DNA of 64,000 nt from GAS188 sp963794475 (GCA_963794475.1 CAWCDW010000003.1:620001-684000), one strand, 5' to 3'. Numbered from the stretch's first letter, positions 46,628-57,778 are shown. A program made the numbers and translations. The notes: generated by a model not told the origin, from the sequence alone.

Positions 46628-47580
46628 TCAGAACTTGAAGTTGACCATGCGGTACATCATGATGTTGCCCGCGATCAGCGACAGCAAACCCGTAGATCAA
46701 GTGCAGGCATCATGATGACGTGGTTTTTGATTTCGGAAAAATATACCGGCGACAGCAATGTGATAATCACGAAGAGGATGAAGGGCATGGCCGAAAGGAA
46801 CATGGCCGACATCCTCCCTTCGGCGCTCATCGCCCGCACCTTCAGCCGAAGCTTCGATCGCTGGCGGATCAGATGCGACAGGCGCGAGAGGACTTCCGCC
46901 AGATTGCCGCCCGTCTGGCTTTGAATGTTGATGGCGGTGACGACATAAAGCAGATCCTCCTGCCCGACGCGCTTGTAGAGATTGCCGATGGCCGTCCGCA
47001 CATCCTGGCCGAAGGTGATCTCATCCGCCGTCATGCCGAATTCGGTGCCGACCGGATCCGGCAATTCGCGTGCCACGAGGTCGATCGCGGCCGAGAAGGG
47101 GTGGCCGGCCCGGACACCGCGCACGATGACGTCGATCGCGTCCGGAAGTTGCTCGCCGAATCGGGCAAGTCGCTTTGCGCGCGCCATTTTCAGAAAGTTG
47201 AGGACCAAGAACGGCGCGGCCACGATCGCAATGGCAAAGGATATGAATCCGACACCGAACGCAAAGGTGCAAATGGCGAAGATCGCCATGCCGAGCGCGA
47301 AAGTGGAGAGGAGCAGCACACTTCCGGCGACCCTCAGCCCCGATTGCACCAACAGGCTATTGAAGCGCGCCAAGAACGGGCTCTGGAACTCGGCGATCCC
47401 GCGCTCCTGGCGCAAGGCGTCGAGCACGGCCGCTTGATTATGCAATTTTTTGCTGAGCGCCAGGCGGCGGTTGATCGATTTCTGCATATCCCTGGCGCGG
47501 AACACAAGCCAGTACAAAGCCTCGACGCCGAGAACAGCCGCGGCAAAGATCAACCCGTATATGGGCCAGGGTTCATTCAC
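46628..47580 (-). CDS. tadB: TadB, type II secretion F-like inner-membrane protein, 3'-end frameshifts
   Basis: A ~317-residue platform protein. N-terminal helix 'IYGLIFAAAVLGVEALYWLVF', two helices near residue 100, then the GspF domain with 'RFGEQLPDAIDVIVRGVRAGHPF' and 'TGGNLAEVLSRLSHLIRQR'. After 'SEIKNHVIMMPAL' two small shifts occur; the expected ending 'LIAGNIMMYRMVNFKF' is found in another frame and stops at 46628, three bases before tadC. Works with TadC and the CpaF ATPase to polymerise Flp. Confidence 0.85.
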
Positions 47581-47592
47581 GAGGTCACCTCG

Positions 47593-48975
47593 TCAAAGCG
47601 CCTGCGATGGATCGAAGTGCGACGGCGGAATCTCGACGCCGAACGCCTTGAGCTCGGTGAGGAAATTCGGCCTGATGCCGGTCGCCCTGAAGCTGCCGTG
47701 CAGCTTTCCCGAATGATCGGTGCGTTCTTTCACGAAGTGAAAGATTTCATGCATCTGAATCACTTCGCCTTCCATTCCGGTGATCTCGCTGATACTGGTG
47801 ACGCGGCGTTGCCCATCCGGCATGCGCTGCACCTGAACAAGCAATGTGATCGCGGAAGCAATCTGGCTGCGAATGGCGGCGAGTGTCATCGGCATGCCGG
47901 CCATCCCGATCATCTGCTCCAGCCTCTTGATGGCGTCACGCGGCGTGTTCGCGTGAATGGTCGTCATCGATCCCTCATGGCCGGTATTCATCGCCTGCAG
48001 CATGTCGAAGGCTTCTTCCCCGCGGCACTCGCCGACGATGATGCGGTCGGGCCGCATGCGAAGCGCGTTTCGCACGAGATCGCGGGGGCGGACTTCTCCC
48101 TTCCCTTCGATGTTGGCCGGGCGGGTTTCGAGACGTCCGACATGGGGTTGCTGCAACTGCAGCTCGGCCGCGTCCTCGATGGTGATCAATCTTTCCTGCG
48201 AAGGAATGAAGTTCGACAAGGCGTTGAGCAAGGTCGTCTTGCCGCTACCCGTCCCGCCGGTGATCATGAGCGAAACACGCCCCGCCACGGCGGCGCTCAG
48301 CACATCGACGATCTTCGGCCGTATCGAGCCGACCTCGACCAAACGCTCCATGTTGAAAGGGCGTTGCGCATATTTGCGGATCGACACCAAGGGTCCGTCG
48401 ACGGCGACCGGCCTGATCGCGACGTTGATGCGCGAGCCATCGGGAAGTCGGGCATCGACCATGGGTGAAGATTCGTCGACCCGGCGCCCCACGCCCGCGA
48501 CGATCTTGTTGACGATGCGCAAGAGGTGCGCTTCGTCCTTGAAATGCACCGTCGTCTCCTCCAGCCGTCCGAACCGTTCGACGAAGCATTGCCTGTGGGT
48601 GTTGATCAGGATGTCGTTGATGGTCGGATCCTTGAGAAGCGGCTCGATCGGCCCAAAGCCCGTCATCTCGTTCAGGATCTCATCCGTGAACATGTCGAGC
48701 TCTTTTTGATTGAGCGTGATCTTCTCGGCTCGAACGTAATTTCCGACATAGGAGCGCACTTGCTTGAGGAGTTCTTCGGGAGGCAGCTTCTCAAGCAATG
48801 TCAGGTTGAAATCGTCGATGATGCGCTCATGAAGCTTAAGCTTTTCGTCGAGCAGGCTCGGGCGATGCGCGATCAGGTCGCGATAAAACACTTCGGGTCC
48901 CGTTGCCGCGAGGGCTTGGGGCTCGTCCCGGTCCCGTACATTGGGTTTGCTGGCCTGAAGACCAAAGAAACTCAT
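47593..48975 (-). CDS. cpaF: CpaF/TadA, Flp pilus assembly ATPase
   Basis: 460 residues, intact. Walker A 'GGTGSGKTT' at 240-248, the His/Asp box region 'LITIEDAAELQL', Walker B 'DRIIVGECRGEEAFDMLQAM' and 'SMTTIHANTPRDAI' are all present. This is the cytoplasmic hexameric motor powering pilus assembly, and perhaps retraction. It lies 12 bases before tadB on the same strand. The sequence is clean, unlike its neighbours. Confidence 0.95.
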   Translation of the reverse strand: MSFFGLQASKPNVRDRDEPQALAATGPEVFYRDLIAHRPSLLDEKLKLHERIIDDFNLTLLEKLPPEELLKQVRSYVGNYVRAEKITLNQKELDMFTDEILNEMTGFGPIEPLLKDPTINDILINTHRQCFVERFGRLEETTVHFKDEAHLLRIVNKIVAGVGRRVDESSPMVDARLPDGSRINVAIRPVAVDGPLVSIRKYAQRPFNMERLVEVGSIRPKIVDVLSAAVAGRVSLMITGGTGSGKTTLLNALSNFIPSQERLITIEDAAELQLQQPHVGRLETRPANIEGKGEVRPRDLVRNALRMRPDRIIVGECRGEEAFDMLQAMNTGHEGSMTTIHANTPRDAIKRLEQMIGMAGMPMTLAAIRSQIASAITLLVQVQRMPDGQRRVTSISEITGMEGEVIQMHEIFHFVKERTDHSGKLHGSFRATGIRPNFLTELKAFGVEIPPSHFDPSQAL

Positions 48976-49234
48976 AATTCTTTCCGCTCACATCATGCCG
49001 GCTGTATTCCGTAAACCTACTACAACAAAAGATCCTGAATAACCATTGGCGTTCCTGGATGAGGAACCACTATTTCGTTACCGTAAAAGAGGTAGATCGA
49101 TTGGGTGGGTACCTCCTTTTATTTGGTGGGTGCATCGCGACCTGCAGGAGCGAGTGAGCCCTACCAGCCAGGCAAGGCGCAGCGAATCGTCGAGGCGGCT
49201 CTCGTCGCGCCCTCAGGTCCTGAGAGCGGCGGCC
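48976..49234. other. Intergenic region upstream of cpaF
   Basis: It contains the cpaF leader. Nothing further recognised; the SH3 protein gene ends at 49235 on the same strand, so a promoter for cpaF-tadBCD may sit here. Confidence 0.35.
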
Positions 49235-50502
49235 TCAGCCTTCGGGGGCGAGCGCAATGATCAAGCCTGAAGGAACCCAACCCCAGGCTTCCGAGCCTCC
49301 GACCTCTATCCAATCATCATTGTGCGCGAAGACCTTGAGGATAAGCCGGCCGGGCACGACCCGGACGACTTGCGCGCCCGGCTCGGGCCGAGCCCTGATG
49401 TTGGTGGTCGAGCGTGTCGCGACATGGCCGGGAGCCGGAACGGCGGCGGGCGGCGGCTCGGCGGCGGCCGCCTTTTCCTCGAAAAGGGGAACCCGCATGA
49501 TCGTAAACATGGGGGGCGACGGGCGCACGTCAGGTTTCGAAGCCGTCGGCTTTTTTTCAGTCTCCGCGACCACAACCTGCCGAGATTGCATCGTGGGAAG
49601 ACGGGGTAGCGCGTACAACAGGACGGCCGCGACGATGAGCGCGCAAGCCGCCGCGCCCACGCCGACGCGGGCACCCCCGTCCACGGCGGCCCCCCGTGCG
49701 ATCATCCGGCTCGAGCTCAGTTGAAACTGGTAGGCAAGGCCGAACCTCGAAGATCCAAAGGTCAGCACGGCGCGGCGGTCGCGAAGACTGATTGTGCCCC
49801 CTCTCTCCGGGAAGTCGATGCTCGCGGCCGATTTGACGAGGTCGAGCTTGACCCCGGAGGGAGCCTTGTCGAGACCGGGACCGAAATGCGAGGCGACCGC
49901 GTTCGAAGATGCAAGAACCGGTTGCACGGCTCCCCCTCGCACCGCCAATGCTTCAAAGTCTTGCGGAGGGTCCAAAAGAAGATGCGGGTTCCCGGCACTC
50001 GAGAGACGACTATCTCTCACCGCGCGCAAAAAATCATAGGTCTCGTCGAAACGCCTGCCGTCGCGGCTGTTCTGCGGGAAGCAAGCTCGCCGGCGGAGGC
50101 CTTCGGTCAACTGGGCAATGATGTGGCGCGCATCGACGGTGTTGTCGCGTTTTCGGGCGTCTTCAAGCCCCGCGATCAGAAAGCTGGTGAGCTCACCCAG
50201 GGAAGCTCGGCGATCACGGCCCGGATCGGAGGCAGACTCCGGGCGCATTGTCGATCGGATTGAGAAGCGTCATCTGGAGCGCAGCTCTGCCTCTGCTCGC
50301 CTGAAGCTCCAATCGCCGAAATATCCATGAAAAGCCGGTCGCGTCGCTTGTCGTCGGGCGGCCGATCTTCGTTGACGCGATCGATCCTGAGGCTACGAAA
50401 AACGGCATTGAAGGCGGCTTCGGCTTCCCGGCCAAACCGAGCGGCGTCCGCGGAAGGATCAGCGTCGAGCAGAGCCCCGTGAGCGCTTGGTTGATGGCTC
50501 AT
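49235..50502 (-). CDS. Single-span protein with C-terminal bacterial SH3 domain, frameshifted
   Basis: The N-terminal frame from 50502 reads 'ARFGREAEAAFNAVFRSLRID'. The main frame from ~50250 reads 'LGELTSFLIAGLEDARKRDNT', then a membrane helix ('AAACALIVAAVLLYALPRL'), a Pro-rich linker, and an SH3_3-like domain ('STTNIRARPEPGAQVVRVVPG', 'WIEVGGSEAWGWVPSGLI'). A shift of frame lies near 50270; a third frame may contribute ~20 residues. The total is ~420 residues. Such SH3 domains bind peptidoglycan or proteins in the periplasm. It lies between cpaE and cpaF, suggesting a pilus accessory role. Confidence 0.6.
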
Positions 50503-50890
50503 CCCATCTGCCTTCCCTTGAGGCGGCGTTGCGCCTCGCTCATTTGCGGCGAGTAAATCGATCCCGCCGCTTGCCTTCCTGCCTCGCTCGGACGATGGGA
50601 TGCTGCTTCCATCCTCGAACCGAACTCGCTGAAGGTTTTACAGGCCTCAAGCATTCGCGGCATCGGAACATGTACACGGCTTGTTGTCCAGGACAGTCCT
50701 CTTATCGTGCCAAGTTGAGTTGCATGAAGCAAGAACACATGGCCGAAGTGGTTACTACATCCGGATAGACGTCCCGGCCGAGACGGATCAATAGGCGCCC
50801 GAGGCAAGAAAACTCATGCGGACCGCGGGATTTTCGGCAGGCTTCCGCCCCAAGCGATCAAGACCCGAGCCTCTGTCGCTCGCCGCGCCT
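50503..50890. other. Intergenic region between cpaE and the SH3 protein gene
   Basis: No conserved frame on either strand. It may hold a promoter for the SH3 gene. Confidence 0.35.
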
Positions 50891-52054
50891 TTATTTGCGA
50901 GGGGCTCGCGCTGATTCCAGGCTCGCGCAAAACTGCGCGAGCTCGGCGATTTGCTTGTTGATCTTCTGACTAGGGCTGGCGGCGACCATGGGTACGCCGC
51001 TGTTGATGGATTCCGTGGCGAGGCTGGAATTCATGACGAAGGTCACCTGCTCGTTCGGAAGGACGCTTGTTACATGTTGCCGCCTCGCGACACCGCCGAG
51101 CAGCCTAAAATCACAGCGATTGAGGGCGACTTTGACCTCCGCAACGAAGCCGGACGTTTTCCTGATGGCGGAGAGCGTCTCTGCGGTCTGCCGCAATCCG
51201 GGAATGGTGTTCAGTCCGGTCACCACGATGCCGACCGATGCTGTGACGATATGTGCGGTCCAGGGAAACCAGGTCACGGGCAGGTCGATTAGAATGCAAT
51301 CGTAATTTGCCGCGATCATGCCAAAGAGCCTATCCAGCGCGGAGACATCGAGATTCCAAGGCTCGAATTTGCTGCGTGGCGCCGCGATGACGTGAAGGCC
51401 ACTCGTGTGCCGGCTGATGAAGATCTCAAAAAGCTGGTGATCGAGCCGTTCGTGATTGCTCGCGATTTCCTGGATCTGGAGGCGCGGCTCGATGTCGAGG
51501 TAATCGCAGACATGGCTCGCCTGGAAATCCATGTCGACGACACAAACCCGACGTTGCCGGCCCGCGCTGCCTTTCTTGAGCTGAACAGCGGTTTCCACCG
51601 CCAGCGTGGAATTGCCGACACCGCCGGCGCTAGGTATGAAAGTGACGACAAGCGGACGCGCGCCATTGGCCGTCGTCTCCGTCGATTTCACGCGCTGTCG
51701 GGCAATGATGTCGGTGATCTCCTGGGGCGGCGCGAGCTCTGAAACCCAGTCGGCGCCGCCGGATTGGATCAGGCGCTTGTAATCGGTGGCCGAGATCTCG
51801 TTGCTGATCAGAACAAAGAAAAAATGTTCGCGGTAACGGGTGACGATATTGATCAGTTTTTCAAAATATTCGCTGTGTGCGGAGGTCGCTGCGACCAGCA
51901 CGAAAACGGGCTCCGTCGCCTTTCCGGCCGCGCGCCGCTCGATTTCTTGGACGCCTTGAATCCGAGTGAGATCCGGCAGGGCGGTTTTGAGCCTGCCTTC
52001 GATCTCCTGGAATTTGTCCTCCCCGATGCCGGAGTTCAGCAAATAGATGGGCAT
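50891..52054 (-). CDS. cpaE: CpaE/TadZ, MinD-like pilus localisation ATPase
   Basis: 387 residues, intact. The N-terminal receiver-like domain ('PVFVLVAATSAHSEYFEKLI') is followed by a ParA/MinD domain with the deviant P-loop 'PSAGGVGNST' (141-150). As in many CpaE proteins the usual second P-loop lysine is replaced, here by Asn. 'VCVVDMDFQASHVCDYL' follows. It places the tad machinery at the pole in Caulobacter-type systems. Same strand and order as cpaB-cpaC-cpaD. Confidence 0.9.
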   Translation of the reverse strand: MPIYLLNSGIGEDKFQEIEGRLKTALPDLTRIQGVQEIERRAAGKATEPVFVLVAATSAHSEYFEKLINIVTRYREHFFFVLISNEISATDYKRLIQSGGADWVSELAPPQEITDIIARQRVKSTETTANGARPLVVTFIPSAGGVGNSTLAVETAVQLKKGSAGRQRRVCVVDMDFQASHVCDYLDIEPRLQIQEIASNHERLDHQLFEIFISRHTSGLHVIAAPRSKFEPWNLDVSALDRLFGMIAANYDCILIDLPVTWFPWTAHIVTASVGIVVTGLNTIPGLRQTAETLSAIRKTSGFVAEVKVALNRCDFRLLGGVARRQHVTSVLPNEQVTFVMNSSLATESINSGVPMVAASPSQKINKQIAELAQFCASLESARAPRK

Positions 52055-52269
52055 TCGGCGACCTTAGCGATCAAGGAGGATGAAGAAAACACGAAAGCGC
52101 TCCCGCTCAACCTATTGTTGCGCAGGTCAGCGCTCACCTCTCTAGCAAATGAAGGAGATTTAGCTCTCCCAACCTTTGGTCGCGGCGCCCGGCGCGTATC
52201 CGTACAAGCAGCGGTTCGCAGGAGCCTGTCGGTGTTGGCCTCCCGGACGCCTATCTCAAAGCCAAGTTC

Positions 52270-52612
52270 TCATTGACTGCTTCCGCTCGTGGTCGTCGTG
52301 CCACCCGAGACGTCGTAGAGAGGAGTGATGGGCTTGGCCGCCTTCGACAACAAGCGTCACATCCTTGTAGCGATCCACCGCAGCCGCCAATCTCTGGCCG
52401 TCGCCAGGGATATGCGTGTCATAGACGTAACGCGGCCACGGGTCGATGATCTGAATCGCTTCATTCGACTTCGCGGCATTGCCGGCGCTCAGCGTGACCG
52501 TCTGGCTTCTCGCGAGGTTCTGCTCGAATGGGTCATCGAAGGGCAGCGCGACGTTGCAACCCGCCGCGGCTGACGCGACGACCGTGAGGGCGATGAATTG
52601 TCGAAGGGTCAT
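52270..52612 (-). CDS. CpaD-position small lipoprotein, frameshifted at the C-terminus
   Basis: The N-terminus 'IALTVVASAAAGCNVALPFDD' is a lipoprotein signal (AAGC). 'NEAIQIIDPWPRYVYDTHIPGDGQRL' is the conserved part I associate with small tad lipoproteins of alphaproteobacteria. After 'RYKDVTLVV' the frame shifts near 52345; the other frame gives 'PITPLYDVSGGTTTTSGSS' and stops at 52270. About 114 residues when corrected, shorter than Caulobacter CpaD, so I leave the symbol empty. It sits between the secretin and CpaE genes. Confidence 0.65.
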
Positions 52613-52623
52613 TGTCGATCACA

Positions 52624-54168
52624 TCACTTCTTGGTCACATAGGAAGTCGCGTCCTGGGGCTCAGGCTCGATGATGTGCCCGTACGGCCCCACCAGATCGC
52701 CGCCGCTCGAGACATAGTCAGTGTACTTCTTCTTTCGCTCGAGCTGACCCATGGCGAAGATATCGACGTCATTGCCCTGCATCCGCTGATCGAACGGCGT
52801 CGCGAGATGATCTCCGGGCGCCGCCGGCTTCACGAGATGCGGCGTGACGATCACGACGAGGTCTGTTTCGTTCTTCTGGTAGCTTTTGCTGCTGAAGAGA
52901 GTTCCGAGCACGGGCACCGATCCGAGCCAGGGAAGCTGGTCGATATTCTCGGTGACGTCAGATTGCAGAAGGCCCGCGATGGCGAAGCTCTGTCCGTCAC
53001 GCAACTCGACGGTGGTGCGGGCCTCGCGCGTGGTGAGCGCCGGGATCGAGAAGCCCGAAACCACGACCGAATTCGTGGTGTCGATCTCACTCACCGAAGG
53101 GGCGAGACGAAGATTGATGAGGCCGTTCGAGAGCACCGTCGGCATAAAGGTAAGTTGCACGCCGAAGCTCTTATAATCGACCGTGATGGTGGGCACGCTG
53201 CCGGAAGTGTTTTGCACGACGGGCACCGGGAATTGCCCACCCGCAAGGAAACTTGCCGTATCGCCTGAGAGCGCGATGAGGTCGGGCTCCGCAAGGCGGC
53301 GCACCACTCCCTTGGATTCGAGCGCGGTGATCAGCGCGTCGATGCTGGCGCCCTTATTCGACGAGACTCGCGAGCGCCGTGCCGAAGGGCGCCGCAGTCG
53401 TGCCGGCAAGAGCGCCGGCGGCGCTCAGCGCGGGAATTCCGGCACCCGCCGTCGCGGCCGTGGCGGCGGCATTCACGCCGCTGAGAGCAGGGACGCGGCG
53501 CTTGCGAGACGGCGCCGATTCCCGTCGACTACACCCCGCGTGCCTTTGTTATTGAAGACAAACCAGTTTACGCCTAGCGCATTGCCGGCCTCCCGGCTCG
53601 CCTCGAGAAAGCGGACCTTGAGCATCACCTGTTGCGAGGGAGAGACTTTCATGGCGTTGACGACCGGCGTATCCGGCGGCGAAAGGCCCTTGGCAACCGT
53701 CAAGGCACGTTCAGCCGAGACCGCGTCGACCGCCTCGCCGCTCAGCACGACCTGGCCGTTCGAGCTCGAGACATGAATGTTGCCGCTGCCCGTGCTCGCC
53801 TGGATCTTGGAGCCCACATTGCCAGTATCGGGCACGACTTCGAGGTCGAGCACGCCGAGGAGGCGCTGCTTGTTCGGAGCGAACACCGAGACGTTGGTGG
53901 TGCCGACTTTCTTGCCTTGGATATAGATTGATTGTCGGTCATCGGCAGGACATCGGCGAACTCCGGCTGGCCGACGATCACGGTTGAGAAGGGCTGACCT
54001 ATATTGAAGACGCGCGATTTGTTGAGCGTCACCACGATGTGGCGCGCATGATCGCCCTGGCTCTGCCAAGCTTGAGCGTCCTCAGCCGAGGCGATGCGCG
54101 AGGGCATCGAGAGCGCCGCGATTCCGGCAAGCGAAGGCGGCGATGGCGTAGGCGAAAAGAGGCCGCAT
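52624..54168 (-). CDS. cpaC: CpaC/RcpA secretin, several frameshifts
   Basis: Outer-membrane secretin of the Flp pilus. The signal peptide starts at ATG 54168 ('MRPLFAYAIAAFA') and continues after a shift as 'LAGIAALSMPSRIASA'. The N-domain reads 'VVTLNKSRVFNIGQPFSTV' and 'YIQGKKVGTTNVSVFAPNKQ', then BON-like 'GQVVLSGEAVDAVSAERAL'. The secretin core contains 'LAEPDLIALSGDTASFLAGGQ', 'VELRDGQSFAIAGLLQSD' and 'ETDLVVIVTPHLVKP'. Breaks lie near 54130, 53935, 53490 and 53370. Corrected length ~510 residues. Confidence 0.85.
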
Positions 54169-54310
54169 GCCGCGGACCGCAAGCAACTTCAGGAATCCAA
54201 ATCCATCACGCTCTACGCTCGCATTCCGCATCCCAGCCCAACCTTTCCTCGTTCAGTTCGGCCTGGCCATGGCTGCGCATTGCCCGGCCCGACAGTTATT
54301 GCATTCCAGG

Positions 54311-55174
54311 TTATCGATCGCCGCGAATCACCGCGTATTCCTCGCGTTTCGTTCCGCGCACGACCGTGACGTTCGACGTGGTTTGCGGCGCCGCCAGTGG
54401 AGCCGCCGGTGCCGCGACCGGAGGAGGGCCTCGGCGAGGCGAAGCGGCTCGGAGTTATTTTCACCGGGCATCAGATCCCGTTCGGTGACCCGCGTGGCGG
54501 GCCCTGAAGCCGTCCTCCCTCGCCTGCCGCAGGATCAAGGACAGCTTGCCGATGTTGGTCGCCAGCAGCACCTTCAACGACTGCTCGGACGTCAACTCGA
54601 CCGTCACGGCCTTGGCGACGGTTGGGTGCTCCTGGCGTTCGCCCGCGACCTGATCGACCGCCAGCACCTTCACATGCTGCAAGATGACTTCGGAAAAGTT
54701 CTGAGGGCCGTTGTCGTTGTTGGTGCGGGTGAGGACGACATCGACGAAGTCGCCGGGGAAGATGAAGCCGGCGACCCCCTTCACGTCATCGACCGCCACG
54801 GTGACGGCGCGCTTTCCGTCCTCGATGAGGGTCGAGAGGGAACCGCGTTGCCCGGGCTCGGTCACCTTGGACTTCACCACAGGCTCGTTGCGGACGAGCG
54901 GCGTCAACACGACACGGCGCCCATCCTTCAAGAGGTCCTTGACGGTGGCGAAGGCGCCGTCCGGAAGCGTGCTCGAGCTCCAGCTCACCTCCGTGACGTT
55001 GTCGGGCGTGAGCTGAGCGCCGAACCCGAGGGGCGCCGCCGCGACGACCACAGTGCCAACGGTTTGCGTATTGCTGGTCGCATGCGTCGCCAACCAGTCG
55101 CGCGCCAAGAACGCCGCGATCCCGCCCATCACAAGCGCGAGAAAAAGAATGGTCAGATTTGTGCTCGTGCGCAT
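54311..55174 (-). CDS. cpaB: CpaB/RcpC Flp pilus assembly protein, 3'-end frameshifts
   Basis: N-terminal membrane anchor 'LTILFLALVMGGIAAFLARDW', SAF domain ('VVVAAAPLGFGAQLTPDNVTEV'), and 'AVTVAVDDVKGVAGFIFPGDF', 'LILQNV'-type strand (here 'VILQHVKVLAVDQ'), and 'TVELTSEQSLKVLLATNIGKLSL'. After 'LILRQA' the frame shifts; the true ending 'VVRGTKREEYAV' is found in another frame and stops at 54311. About 287 residues. First gene of the minus-strand tad operon. Confidence 0.85.
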
Positions 55175-55823
55175 ACCCCTGTCCTCGCCCCCATTGCCGC
55201 GGTTTGACGCCCACCGACCCTTTTCGCGGCTGTTGTATTACCGTTTTCGGGCGCGTGTTAAGGTTCCGTTAATGCACAGTGAAAGTCAATGATCGTAACA
55301 GTAAAGCCTTGAGCATGGTGAATAATTGTCGAGAGTAATCGCTCCGATCTAATCCTCTTGATCCACCCTTTGGTGGTGCGACCGGCCCCCTTCGAGCGAA
55401 TATCTTCGAGAGTCGCCGAACCGGGACGAGCCCGCCCCCGAACACGGGTTCACAAGCCGCTCCGGACTGCCCCAAGGTTCGGAATGACCTGTTAGAACAG
55501 GGCGTTCTGTTCCGTGGCCCCTCGCGGGACAGAGCTCCGACGCGACCGCCTTGGCCCTCCGTCCCTGGCGCGGCTGTCGCCCGCGAGGCCTCGGCGGATC
55601 CGAGCGGCACAAGACTTTGCGCCAGTTCTTGCGTGACATAAAGGAGACGCGCGAGCGTATATTGCGGATTAAGCCATAAGGGGAGCGCCAAAACCCTGCT
55701 CGACGGGCATGCGCGAGCCGATCTATATTTGGCGCGCGCGCGCTATTCATGAACTTGAACATTCGGCGCTTCCGAGTGCCTTAATTATATGCGCGATGTG
55801 CCATTCCGATGGGATGAGGGCCG
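55175..55823. promoter_or_regulatory. Divergent region upstream of the tad operon
   Basis: An A+T-richer stretch at 55220-55340 immediately before cpaB is the likely tad promoter area. 55400-55700 holds no convincing gene on either strand. The plus-strand fatty-acid hydroxylase gene begins at 55824. Confidence 0.4.
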
Positions 55824-56882
55824 ATGCTCGAAACCGTGTCCGGATCGAATCCTGTTTCGGCCTTCCTCGGCATGTTCCAGGATCCGACGAACCGCTGGTT
55901 CGCGCTCTATCTGGCGCTTTCGGTCGTCATCGGCAGCGGCGCCTATCTTTTCGAGGCGCACCGTGATCCGGAGCTCAAGGCAGCGGGTCTCGCGCGATTT
56001 TTGCTGCCGCCCCATATTTACACCCATCGCTCGGCCATCGCCGATTACTGGTTTTACGTCATCAACAAATTCCTGTTCGCGCTCGCTTTTGCCTTCCTGA
56101 TCGGCGTGAGCTCGTCGGCGGCGAACATTGCCGGCGCTTTCTTCCATGCCATCGGCAATTCTCCTCGGCTCGAAATGCCGAATTGGGCCGCGATATTGAT
56201 AACGACCGTAATCTCGGCGCTGGCCATGGATTTCGGCCTTTGGCTTGGCCATTATTTTCTGCACAAGGTCCCGGTGCTTTGGGAATTTCACAAGGTGCAT
56301 CATTCGGCCGAAGTCCTCACGCCGGTGACGGCGGGACGGGTTCATCCGCTGGAAGATGCCATGAACATTTTATTCTCCGGCATCTTCGGTGGCGTTTCGC
56401 TGGCGCTCTGCCGTTTCCTATTGGGGCCGGACACGGCGATGTTCGGCATTTTTCAGCTCAACGCTCTGGTGTTCACTTTCTACGTTTTTGGCTTTCATTT
56501 GCGCCACTCGCACATCTGGGTGCCTTACAAGGGAATTTGGGGAAAGCTTTTTGTCTCGCCGGCCCATCATCAGCTGCATCACTCGGTGGAGCGGCGACAT
56601 TGGGACAAGAATTTCGGCTTCGTCTTCGCGATTTGGGACTGGATGTTCGGCACGCTCTATTCGGTCGACAAACGCGAAACATTCGCCATCGGCATGAATG
56701 GTCATGAGGAGGCCGAATATCATTCGGTCCGCGCCCTGTATTTTCTTCCCTTTGTGAAGGTCTGGCGGCGCCTGAGGCAACGTAAAGTCGATAATCAAGC
56801 GGGCGCAACATCCGCGCCCCTCGCCGATGGGCGCGGTGAGCTCCCTGTCGAGCCCGGCGCCTCCGCCATCCAGAGCGGATAG
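55824..56882 (+). CDS. Fatty-acid hydroxylase/sterol desaturase family membrane protein
   Basis: 352 residues with several membrane helices. The three histidine boxes that bind the di-iron centre are present: 'HYFLH' (143-147), 'HKVHH' (156-160) and 'HHQLHH' (248-253). The family hydroxylates or desaturates fatty acids and sterol- or hopanoid-like lipids in the membrane. GAGGG precedes ATG 55824. It is intact, with no operon partner; the next gene begins 82 bases later. Substrate unknown. Confidence 0.88.
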   Translation: MLETVSGSNPVSAFLGMFQDPTNRWFALYLALSVVIGSGAYLFEAHRDPELKAAGLARFLLPPHIYTHRSAIADYWFYVINKFLFALAFAFLIGVSSSAANIAGAFFHAIGNSPRLEMPNWAAILITTVISALAMDFGLWLGHYFLHKVPVLWEFHKVHHSAEVLTPVTAGRVHPLEDAMNILFSGIFGGVSLALCRFLLGPDTAMFGIFQLNALVFTFYVFGFHLRHSHIWVPYKGIWGKLFVSPAHHQLHHSVERRHWDKNFGFVFAIWDWMFGTLYSVDKRETFAIGMNGHEEAEYHSVRALYFLPFVKVWRRLRQRKVDNQAGATSAPLADGRGELPVEPGASAIQSG

Positions 56883-56964
56883 TCGAGGATAAGCTTCCAG
56901 GGCCGAGCAACCCTCCTTTACGCGAACGTTGCGTCATCTAAAGTGTCACGCGGTGGAGGTCGAC

Positions 56965-57513
56965 ATGCCGCGGTGGAAGTTTTGGAAGCCGGCTCTTCTC
57001 GCGATGATAGGCCTCACGGCGCAGGGCTCGCTTGTTGCCGGCGCCCAGGACCAGTCGCGTCTTACGCCTTTTGTCGGCGAGACCGCGGCGGAGTTCGAGG
57101 CCAGAAAAAAGGGATTGCCGCCACCGCCGCCGGTGACCGAGCCGCTGAGGGTGACACTCGGGGCCGATTCTCGCGGTCATTTCGGTGTCGCGCCGACGAT
57201 CAACGGCACGCGCATCCCTATGCTGGTCGACACCGGCGCCAGCAGCGTCGTCCTCACCGGCAAGGACGCCCATGTCATCGGGATCAATCCGGCATCCACC
57301 GACTTCGATGTGAAGATGGCGACTGCGAATGGGGTCGTTCTGGTCGCGCCGGTCCTTCTGAAAGAAGTCGCGATCGGCGACATCGTGGTGCGCGATGTGC
57401 GCGCCGTGGTGGTACCCGAGGACAGGTTGCAGGTCAGCTTGCTCGGCATGACGTTTCTGTCGAAGCTTTCACGTTTTGAAGTGAGCGGAGACCGGCTCAT
57501 CCTGACGCGTTGA
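56965..57513 (+). CDS. TIGR02281-family retropepsin-like aspartic protease
   Basis: 182 residues from ATG 56965, which follows GGAGG by six bases. N-terminal signal or anchor ('KPALLAMIGLTAQGSLVAGA'), then a Pro-rich linker, and a single retropepsin-type domain with the catalytic 'MLVDTGASSVVLT' and the flap-region 'DVKMATANG'. 'LLGMTFLSKLSRFEV' is the second conserved block (hydrophobic-G). Acts as a dimer in the periplasm by analogy. Targets unknown. Confidence 0.85.
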   Translation: MPRWKFWKPALLAMIGLTAQGSLVAGAQDQSRLTPFVGETAAEFEARKKGLPPPPPVTEPLRVTLGADSRGHFGVAPTINGTRIPMLVDTGASSVVLTGKDAHVIGINPASTDFDVKMATANGVVLVAPVLLKEVAIGDIVVRDVRAVVVPEDRLQVSLLGMTFLSKLSRFEVSGDRLILTR

Positions 57514-57778
57514 AAATTTCGGGGTCGCGCCGAGGAGCAAACGCGCCGGGCGATGTGAAGCCCACGGGTTCGCTCCGCGTAGGCCAAGGCAAAAGCTTAA
57601 GTCTTTTTGGTTAACCTTTATTCGTCGCGTGCATCCGGACACGAGGCGGCAGAGCCGCTCATTCCATCGTCGTTTCGGCAAGCGTTGACCAGCGCGAATT
57701 GTAAAGCTTCTGGCCAGTGGCAAACCGGCGCAGTATCGTTTAAGCAAGAGCAGCGCAAATACCGTTGGGCAAGAGATC

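Noticed and set aside
46720..48468. A 582-codon plus-strand frame opposite cpaF and tadB
   Set aside because: It is the mirror of two highly conserved genes in G+C-rich DNA; the product has no membrane, motif or family character.
36010..55174. Phase variation as the cause of the many tad frameshifts
   Set aside because: The breaks do not lie in long homopolymers or short tandem repeats, and they hit nearly every gene; error or general decay explains them better.
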